Below, one piece after another: positions 58,252 to 64,000 of a DNA stretch of 64,000 bases. Below the pieces are notes generated by a model. That model ran no database searches. It worked only from the letters and a program-made list of their open reading frames with translations, and was not told the DNA's origin. The stretch spans positions 28,916-92,915 of the forward strand of contig DATFYM010000082.1 of NCBI GenBank assembly GCA_035315065.1, in the 5' to 3' direction. Within the stretch, counting starts at the first letter, position 1. Every line of letters begins with the position of its first letter. The DNA is from DATFYM01 sp035315065 (GTDB taxonomy: Bacteria; Acidobacteriota; Terriglobia; UBA7540). Made by a program: the position numbers and the translations under genes.

Positions 58252-59232
58252 TTAGGCTGACGCACACCGGCGCCGTCCGAGCACAACCAGCCCCACCAGC
58301 AGGGCAGTGCCGAGAAGCATAGACGCCGGCAGCTCAGGAGTAGTCAAATCCTGGTAAGCAAGTTTTGCCACCTGGTAATGACCTTCGGTAGTTGGGTGCA
58401 CGCCGTCCCAGTAGAGGTACGTGTTGGGATCAACGTTTTGACTCTGCGCCTTGTCGGTTGCGTTGACAAAGCCATATGCGGAAGGATCAGCAAGCATCGA
58501 GTCGACCAGCCCGTAAACATCCACGCCCACAATCTTGATGCCGGGGTCGGTTGCTTCAAGCACGCTGATACTCGATGACCAAGCCGCGTTATATGCCTGC
58601 GAAGCCAGGTTAAGCTCTCCGCTCACGACCGAACCCAAAGCAAGGCCGTCCGGGGTTTCTCCCAACGGAGGCATATCCAGCCAGAGGAAGTCTCGGCCGC
58701 CATCTGCATACAGGGTGTTGATGTTTGCGGCGAGGTTTGTCGCCGCCTGTTGCGGCGTGTTCAGTCCGGTGAAGATATCGTTCGCTCCGGCCCAGAAGAC
58801 GTAGAGAGCATTGGAGGGAACTCCTAACGGGTGACCTGTCAGGTAGAGATTGAGCTGGTCGCCCACGAAGGGCTCAATGCCAGGGCCGGGAAAGCCCGGG
58901 TCATGGCCGGTGAGGGCGCCGCCAAAGGCATAGTCGGTTCCAAGGGCCAGAGAAGGGGTGGGCGAGGGGACGCCTAGCATCCCGGCCAGTTGCTGCACCC
59001 ACACCCCTTGCGGGCCGGGGGTGGACGGGAAGCTGTCGGGGCCATCGGTGTAAAGTCCTGCCGTGTAGAATGGAGGAGCGGGCGTTGCTCCGCCCGTGCC
59101 GATATAGACATTTCCGGTGTCGGAGAGGCTGTCTCCAAAGACCACCAGTTGCGAGATTGAATCAGCCAACGAGCTGACGGGCCAAGCCACCAAAAGGCCG
59201 ATCGCCAGCGTTAAGGTGAGGGTTCGTCTCAT
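58252..59232 (-). CDS. Secreted GDSL/SGNH esterase with PEP-CTERM-like sorting signal
   Basis: A 326-residue SGNH hydrolase: LVVFGDSLSDTGN holds the catalytic Ser, FWAGANDIFTG block III and WDGVHPTTEGHY the Asp/His pair. A signal peptide leads (LTLTLAIGLLVAWPVSSLA). The C-terminus ELPASMLLGTALLVGLVVLG followed by RRR resembles a PEP-CTERM signal (usually VPEP then a helix and an Arg cluster), here in the degenerate form PELP. It suggests exosortase-mediated surface sorting. ATG 59232 has AGGAGG upstream. Confidence 0.87.
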   Translation of the reverse strand: MRRTLTLTLAIGLLVAWPVSSLADSISQLVVFGDSLSDTGNVYIGTGGATPAPPFYTAGLYTDGPDSFPSTPGPQGVWVQQLAGMLGVPSPTPSLALGTDYAFGGALTGHDPGFPGPGIEPFVGDQLNLYLTGHPLGVPSNALYVFWAGANDIFTGLNTPQQAATNLAANINTLYADGGRDFLWLDMPPLGETPDGLALGSVVSGELNLASQAYNAAWSSSISVLEATDPGIKIVGVDVYGLVDSMLADPSAYGFVNATDKAQSQNVDPNTYLYWDGVHPTTEGHYQVAKLAYQDLTTPELPASMLLGTALLVGLVVLGRRRCASA

Positions 59233-59327
59233 AGCCGGATCCTCCTGCTCGTAGTTGGAATAATTTAGCCCAGAAGGCAAAAGATACTGGCGAGAGGGTT
59301 AGAGTGTCAAGAGGGTTGTCGAATTCG

Positions 59328-59834
59328 TTTTAGTGTCATTTTTACAAACAGAATCCACAGATTACACAGCGCGGCGTGTGGCCGCAACCAAAAAGAGGAT
59401 CTCAACACAGAGGTCGCAGAGGCTTACGGAGACCACCGAGAAGAAAGACTTGGGTACGCCTCCGTGACCGTCGGTTCAGCGTGAATGAGCTTAATCGGTA
59501 TTGGTGAGCCGGAGCTGAATGCGTTGGCACGCTGTTCTCTGTGGCCTCGGTGAGCCCTCGGTGATCTCTGTGTTAGGCTCTTATCTTTCCGACGCCCCGG
59601 AGAATCTCCACCTTACACGCACCCCAACTTCTTCTCGACTCACGAGGAAGCTCGGGATTTGTACTACAGATTTTCGCAGATTGAGAAGAGAGGCGATGAC
59701 CACGCGTCGGAGCCGTCAAAAGCGACAGCAAAGCACTTGACGGCTTGTCCACTGAGGAGGCGATTTCTTCTCTTAATCTGCCAAATCTGCGTAATCTGTG
59801 GATTGCATTCTTTTCCGAATGACACCACTACCCT
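59328..59834. mobile_element. MITE-like element, older copy, split by another repeat
   Basis: Ends TAGTGTCATT and AATGACACCACTACC form terminal inverted repeats matching the copy at 61303-61515. It is flanked by TCGAATTCG (59319-59327) and TCGAATTGA (59835-59843), a 7-of-9 match that fits a decayed 9-bp target duplication. About 300 bp of unrelated repeat (from 59368) interrupts it. Without that insert the length is ~209 bp, like the intact copy. Part of the gene-free stretch 59233-59911. Confidence 0.72.
59368..59590. repeat. Dispersed ~223-bp repeat, copy B, inside the MITE-like element
   Basis: Inverted, roughly 85-90% similar copy of 50876-51099, beginning AGCGCGGCGTGTGG and ending CTCTTATCTTTCC. 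A further ~75 bp (59591-59667) of unclear origin separates it from where the MITE sequence resumes (ATTTTCGCAGATTGAGAAG). Confidence 0.82.
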
Positions 59835-59911
59835 CGAATTGAATATCTGGGACACGCGATCAGCCTATCTCTAACAGGGTAGCGGGTTGCCGCTTGCCGA
59901 ACCCCAGCCCC

Positions 59912-61216
59912 TCAGACCCTCTCCAGCGCCAGTTCCAGATCGCGGATAATATCGTGCCAATCCTCGAGGCCGATAGACACCCGGATGCCTTCGGGGTGCA
60001 TGCCGAAGGCGCGCTTCTGCTCATCGGGCAGAGCCGAGTGGGTCATGGAGAAGGGATGCTCGATGAGGGTCTTAATCTGCCCCAGGCTGACGGCCAAGGT
60101 GATGGAGTAGGCGTGCTCGGCCAGGTAATCCACGAGCTTCTCGGCTCTTGTTGGCTTGCCATCGGCACCCTTCAACACGAAGTAGAGCATGCTGCCGGGG
60201 GCGAACTTGCCTTCGGGGCTCACCATCTGACGGCGGGCAAGCTCCTTCTGCGCGAAGCCCTCGGCGCCGGGATAGCTGACGGACGCAACCCTGGGATGCT
60301 TCGAGAGAAACTCGGCCACGCGCAAGGCGGTCTTCTGCATGTTGGCCATGCGTGCCGCGAGGGTGGGAAGGCCGTAGACCAGCACTCCCCAGGCGCTTTG
60401 CGGGGCCAGGACCCCTCCGAAATCCTTGCGGTAAAGCATGATGTCGTTGTACCGGTCGGACGAGGTGATCACCGCCCCGCCCATATCCGTGCCGAACCCG
60501 CCGATGGCCTTGGTGAGGCTCTCCACCACCATATCCGCGCCCAGCCGGAGCGGCCGCTGGCAGTAAGGTGTGGCGAAGGTGTTGTCGACCATCACCAGCA
60601 AGCGATCCTGCTCGCCACGACGCGCATTCACCTCATCGGCCACCGCCCGGAGGGCGGCGATATCGATCAATTCGAGAGTGGGGTTGATGGGTGTCTCAGC
60701 GTAGAGTACGCGGGTGGCGGGCGTGATCTGCCCCGGCAGGGACTCCGGCTTCAGAAAATTGGCGAAGCGGGCTTGCATGCCGAAGCGGGGCAGCCAGTTG
60801 GTCATCTGGCTGTAGGTGCAGCCGTAAAGGATCTCGTGGGCCAGCACCTCCTGCCCTTGTCGCATCGCCGTGCCCAGTCCCGCGCTGATCGCCGCCATGC
60901 CGGTGGCGAAAGTCACGCAGATCTCCCCGCCCTCCGCGTACGCCAAGTTCTCTTCCAGCATGCCGCGCGTCGGCTCATCCAGGCGGTCGTAGATGTAAAT
61001 CGGGATGTGCCCGCTCAGGGCCTCATCGGCGGAAGCAAACTGAACAAAACCCTTCGCGCCTCGCTCGAGAGAAGTCAGACGGAAGGTGGTGGAGTGCGAA
61101 ACCGGAGGCACAACGTGATGGGCGTAGTCCCACTTCTTGCTGTCATAGTTTCCGTGAATCAGGTGCGTGCGGAGCTTGTAATCTTCCTTCTTGCGGTGAT
61201 GCTTGCGCGTCTCCAT
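59912..61216 (-). CDS. Transsulfuration-type PLP enzyme (cystathionine gamma-synthase / methionine gamma-lyase family)
   Basis: A 434-residue Cys/Met-metabolism PLP enzyme. Blocks: RTHLIHGNYDSKKWDYAHHV, VSHSTTFRL, FATGMAAISAGL, YAETPINPTLELIDIAALR, the VDNTFATPYCQRPL motif and the PLP lysine in ESLTKAIGGFGTDMGGAVI. The 50-residue longer-than-usual N-terminal/early insert (QFASADEALSGHIPIYIYDR) is seen in a subset of bacterial family members. Function could be gamma-synthase, gamma-lyase or O-acetylhomoserine sulfhydrylase. The gene is bracketed by two MITE-like copies. Confidence 0.87.
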   Translation of the reverse strand: METRKHHRKKEDYKLRTHLIHGNYDSKKWDYAHHVVPPVSHSTTFRLTSLERGAKGFVQFASADEALSGHIPIYIYDRLDEPTRGMLEENLAYAEGGEICVTFATGMAAISAGLGTAMRQGQEVLAHEILYGCTYSQMTNWLPRFGMQARFANFLKPESLPGQITPATRVLYAETPINPTLELIDIAALRAVADEVNARRGEQDRLLVMVDNTFATPYCQRPLRLGADMVVESLTKAIGGFGTDMGGAVITSSDRYNDIMLYRKDFGGVLAPQSAWGVLVYGLPTLAARMANMQKTALRVAEFLSKHPRVASVSYPGAEGFAQKELARRQMVSPEGKFAPGSMLYFVLKGADGKPTRAEKLVDYLAEHAYSITLAVSLGQIKTLIEHPFSMTHSALPDEQKRAFGMHPEGIRVSIGLEDWHDIIRDLELALERV

Positions 61217-61302
61217 GGCGGGCCAACCTTTCAGCGTCCACCCCTCTCCGAGGGAAATCGTAGCACCCTTCCGGCCGGAACGAAATGGTGTTGCGACAAC
61301 CG

Positions 61303-61515
61303 GGTGGTGGTGTCATTTGACGAAAGAATAGAATCCACAGATTACGCAGATTTCTCAGATTGAGAAAACAGCCACAGGCGAGAACTCGGCGATGTCGCAG
61401 GCGCAATGAAACACGCGACGTGCTGGTTACTTTTTGCCCGGGAGACGATTTCTTCCTTTAATCTCCGAATCTGCGTAATATGTGGATTCCATTTTGTTCC
61501 AAATGACACCACCAC
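61303..61515. mobile_element. Intact MITE-like element with 9-bp target duplication
   Basis: 213 bp with terminal inverted repeats of ~46 bp (GTGGTGGTGTCATTT at each end, continuing through GAATCCACAGATTACGCAG). It has no coding capacity and is flanked by the perfect direct repeat CGACAACCG (61294-61302 and 61516-61524). A matching transposase is not in the window. It lies in the spacer 61217-61597. Confidence 0.85.
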
Positions 61516-61597
61516 CGACAACCGCCTGGATTTGGCGTTTGGAGGACACGCGCTTATACTGGCAGTACGCGACCCGTAGTCCGGAAAGGACGGTTCC

Positions 61598-63064
61598 ATG
61601 GTTTCGATTTCCCGGCGTGATCTTTTGGCTTCATTGCTAGTGCTGCCCGCCGCGTTGCGCGGCGGCGACGACGAAGGCATCCCTCTATTCAACGGCCACT
61701 CGCTTGAAGGCTGGAAAGCCGGAGAGCACCACCGGTCTTTCCGAGTTGAGGACAGAAGAATCGTGGCTGCCGGACCCCGCGCGCACCTTTTCTACGCCGG
61801 CACCGCAGGGAGCGCGAATTTCAAAAACTTGGATCTTAAGGCGGAAGTGCTGACGCGCCCGGGGGCGTGTTCCGGCATCTATTTTCACACGCAATTTCAA
61901 TCGCGTGGCCCGCTCAAAACCGGCTTCAAGTTGCAAATCTACAACAAATATGCCGGCGAAGGTGACGAGCGCGATCGCCGCAAGACCGGCTCGCTTTCCG
62001 GCATTCGCAACATTTACAAGGCAATGGTGAATGACGACGAGTGGTTCGAGTTGCGCGTCCAAGTGCGCGACAAGCAGGCGCAGGTTTGGCTGAACGGCAC
62101 GCCGATCGTCGATTACGTTGAGCCAAGCCCGCCCCCGGACGCCACAACGGCAAAGCTCGGCCATGGCACCTTCGCCCTCGAATGCTGTGCCGGGTCACCC
62201 CCGGCGTATTTCCGCAACCTGGTGGTCAAGCCCTTGCCCGATGACCTGCGGACGCCCGCGGAGCAACTGCCGCAGGTGGATGACGTTTACCGCCAGTTGC
62301 TGCAAATGAACCAGGAGGGCTTTCCCGTTGTGGACTACCACGTTCACCTCAAGGGCGGGCTGACCCTGGAGCAAGCTCTGGCCAACTCGCGCCGTCTGGG
62401 GATCATGTATGGAATCGCGGTCAACGGCGGGTTGAAATTCCCCATCACTAATGACGCCGGGGTGCTGGATTTTCTGGCCAGCATGAAAGGCACGCCCGCG
62501 TTCATAGGGTTGCAGGGGGAAGGCCGCGAGTGGGTAACCCTCTTTTCCCGGGAAACGATTGCCAAGTTTGACTACATCTTTACCGACTGCATGACCTTCA
62601 CCGACGACGGCGGCGTGCGCAGGCGTCTGTGGATTCCCGAAGAGGTGGGGGAGATTTCCGACCCCGAGCAATTCATGGAAATGCTGGTCAACCGCATTGT
62701 CGGCATTCTCAATCACGAGCCCATCGACATCCACGCCAATCCTACGTTCTTGCCGGACGCCATCGCGCGCGACTACGATCGCCTGTGGACGCCGGAGCGG
62801 ATGCAGAGGGTGATTGAAGCCGCCAAGGCAAACGACGTGGCAATTGAGATCAACAACCGCTACCGGATTCCCAGCCCTGCGTTCATCCAGCGTGCCAAAA
62901 GCACGGGGGTGAAATTCTCTTTTGGCACCAATAACGGCGACCCCAACTTGGGACGCATGGAGTACGCTTTGGCGATGGTCAAGCAGTGCGGACTGACGCG
63001 GCAGGACATCTTCATGCCTAAGCCCGAGGGCCAAAAGGCGGCGCAGAGGCGAAAGGCGGCGTGA
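61598..63064 (+). CDS. Exported DUF1080 (3-keto-disaccharide hydrolase) - metallohydrolase fusion
   Basis: A 488-residue protein with a Tat-like signal (ISRRDLLASLLVLPAALRGG). Residues ~28-215 form a DUF1080/3-keto-disaccharide hydrolase jelly roll: IPLFNGHSLEGWKAGEHHRS, SGIYFHTQFQSRGPLKTGFK, DEWFELRVQVRDKQAQVWLN and FRNLVVKPLP. Residues ~245-470 form a PHP/amidohydrolase-like TIM barrel: PVVDYHVHLKGGLTLEQAL with the metal HxH, FIGLQGEGREWVTLF, DIHANPTFLP and KFSFGTNNGDPNLGRMEYAL. The fusion joins glycoside and metallo-hydrolase parts. Related exported proteins act on 3-keto glycosides. Confidence 0.8.
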   Translation: MVSISRRDLLASLLVLPAALRGGDDEGIPLFNGHSLEGWKAGEHHRSFRVEDRRIVAAGPRAHLFYAGTAGSANFKNLDLKAEVLTRPGACSGIYFHTQFQSRGPLKTGFKLQIYNKYAGEGDERDRRKTGSLSGIRNIYKAMVNDDEWFELRVQVRDKQAQVWLNGTPIVDYVEPSPPPDATTAKLGHGTFALECCAGSPPAYFRNLVVKPLPDDLRTPAEQLPQVDDVYRQLLQMNQEGFPVVDYHVHLKGGLTLEQALANSRRLGIMYGIAVNGGLKFPITNDAGVLDFLASMKGTPAFIGLQGEGREWVTLFSRETIAKFDYIFTDCMTFTDDGGVRRRLWIPEEVGEISDPEQFMEMLVNRIVGILNHEPIDIHANPTFLPDAIARDYDRLWTPERMQRVIEAAKANDVAIEINNRYRIPSPAFIQRAKSTGVKFSFGTNNGDPNLGRMEYALAMVKQCGLTRQDIFMPKPEGQKAAQRRKAA

Positions 63065-63206
63065 AGGCAGGCGAGCCCCGGCTCTCTCTGCTGCGCTTAG
63101 CGAGCCGACTCGTCCGACTCCCCCGAACCGGGAGCCGTGAGTCCGAGTTCCGCGAAGCAGTCCCGCGAAGCGGGGGCACGGTGAATAGCCGTAGGTGAAA
63201 CCTGCG

Positions 63207-63369
63207 GCTGGAGTTTGAGTTTCTACGTTTGTCAGCCCTGCAGGCCGGGAGGCGCCCTTGATCGGCCAGGGCCTGCTCTCCCTTGGAAAGAGGGGTCTGG
63301 AGTTTGTACGTTTTTCAGCCATCTCCCTTGGGAAAGGAATCTGAGTTGGTGCGTTTTTCAGCCCTCTCC
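63207..63369. repeat. Degenerate ~45-bp direct repeats
   Basis: Three diverged units of the type CTGGAGTTTGTACGTTTTTC followed by AGCCATCTCCCTTGGGAAAG. The last unit merges into the left inverted repeat of the DUF559 cassette. The rest of 63065-63206 holds other REP-like fragments and no gene. Confidence 0.65.
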
Positions 63370-63877
63370 CTTGGGGAGAGGATGGCGAGCGTAGCGAGCC
63401 GGGTGAGGGGTCTGTCCGTCCAGCTAAAGTCTTAGCGCTTGTTGCCTGTGCTGTTATACTCTGCGGATGCGCATCCCGACTCAGCGAGTCCGCGAGCTGC
63501 GGCATAACCAGACCGAAGCTGAAAAAGCGGCGTGGCACTTGGTGCGGAGCCGGCGGCTGGGCGCCAAATTTCGACGCCAATGTCGCATCGAGAAGTGGGT
63601 GATCGATTTCTATTGCTTCGAACATCGCCTGGCCATCGAGCTTGATGGTGGCGTTCACTCGCAGCCAAGTCAAATGCGGAGAGACGCCGCAAAAGAAGAT
63701 CACCTCAGAACGATCGGCGTACGCCTGTTGCGGATTCCGAATGGATTGGTGCTGGAGGACCCCGAGGGGTTCGTGCGCCAAGTGCGGGAGCAGATCGCGG
63801 CGACTAGGGGCTCGGGTGGGACCCGGTAAATCAATACCCCTCACCCGGCTCGCTACGCTCGCCACCCTCTCCCCAAG
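63370..63877. mobile_element. DUF559 cassette bounded by 42-bp inverted repeats
   Basis: Left repeat 63370-63411 (CTTGGGGAGAGGATGGCGAG onwards) and right repeat 63836-63877 are inverse copies with one mismatch in 42. They enclose only the DUF559 gene (63467-63829). No transposase is present. Confidence 0.78.
63467..63829 (+). CDS. DUF559 (Vsr/restriction-endonuclease-like) protein
   Basis: A 120-residue DUF559 protein of the restriction-endonuclease fold, related to the very-short-patch repair nuclease Vsr. Blocks: RELRHNQTEAEKAAWHLVRS, GAKFRRQCRIEKWVIDFYCF and LAIELDGGVHSQPSQMRRDA with the catalytic Asp/Glu-x-Asp pattern, then GVRLLRIPNGLVLEDPEGFV. The start ATG follows no strong ribosome site. 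It is the sole gene within the 42-bp inverted repeats. Activity is unproven for the family. After the right repeat, 63878-64000 shows nothing recognisable. Confidence 0.9.
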   Translation: MRIPTQRVRELRHNQTEAEKAAWHLVRSRRLGAKFRRQCRIEKWVIDFYCFEHRLAIELDGGVHSQPSQMRRDAAKEDHLRTIGVRLLRIPNGLVLEDPEGFVRQVREQIAATRGSGGTR

Positions 63878-64000
63878 AACGTGTGAAAAAATCGGGAAGA
63901 GGGAGGACGGGCGGATCGTGGAGCTTAGTTCCGGCGTGGGTGATCGCGCCTGGCCGGGATGCCTTCCAGGTTTGGGGACCACTAGGGGGGAGGGTGCCAC

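Noticed and set aside
59894..61363. Plus-strand frame opposite the transsulfuration enzyme
   Set aside because: Antisense shadow; the minus frame carries the PLP-lysine motif.
62195..64000. Open minus-strand frame of ~600 codons across the DUF1080 and DUF559 genes
   Set aside because: It is antisense to two well-supported genes and has no protein-like motifs; high GC leaves long accidental frames.

Overview
The window reads as one contig of a high-GC, free-living heterotrophic bacterium. An acidobacterial genome is the best guess. The reasons are inferential: heptamer-phased palindromic repeats in most spacers, a GCCGGG/CCCGGC palindrome read in frame as VAPGFSPAG, Tat-exported Gfo/Idh/MocA oxidoreductases, a PEP-CTERM-like esterase, aerobic CO-dehydrogenase-type genes and many small toxin-antitoxin-like genes. 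No 16S rRNA or other firm marker is present, so the phylum is not proven.

Layout. 1-7000: the end of kdpC, a tRNA-Ser(GGA), then a four-gene minus-strand lipid locus (acyl-CoA/ACP reductase, an ACP-acyl-AMP ligase-acyltransferase fusion, plsY, HAD-IB phosphatase). Its domains are those of the myxobacterial ether-lipid enzyme ElbD, split over two genes. 7000-14600: an amino-acid permease, GH39-like and GH38-like glycosidases, an SDR. 14600-26700: a tricarboxylate set (citF, a citD-citE fusion, an isocitrate/isopropylmalate-type dehydrogenase, a one-chain aconitase-family enzyme, MmgE/PrpD), interrupted by a 23S-IVP gene, an AT-rich relic and a 3.5-kb island. The island has an orphan HicB, a nucleotidyltransferase pair, a partial copy of the dehydrogenase gene, and an AbrB-RelE-XRE cassette with an unusual downstream protein.

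26700-32200: an HD-like protein, small membrane proteins, two Tat-exported Gfo/Idh/MocA proteins and a sugar isomerase-like protein. 32400-35600: trmO, a TetR regulator, pheA and a BON protein. 35600-43900: a CO-dehydrogenase-type operon (coxS, coxL form II, a dienelactone hydrolase, coxM, coxG), then a PQQ dehydrogenase damaged near its C-terminus and an SDR. A good sigma70-type promoter precedes coxS. 44100-51000: small genes and the PLP-synthase genes pdxT and pdxS. These two are separated by OsmC, an ATPase-PIN pair that looks like a defence module, and hicAB.

51100-58000: an aromatic amino-acid/tryptophan module (group II decarboxylase, MocR regulator, kynureninase-like enzyme, amino-acid permease). 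58200-64000: a GDSL esterase, a transsulfuration-type PLP enzyme flanked by two copies of a MITE-like element, a DUF1080-metallohydrolase fusion, and a DUF559 nuclease gene inside 42-bp inverted repeats.

Most striking overall are the repeats. About twenty spacers carry palindromes built of 7-nt words, each locus with its own word, and some loci are nested. A second class is a 213-bp element with long terminal inverted repeats and a perfect 9-bp target duplication. Its older copy is split by a third repeat family.
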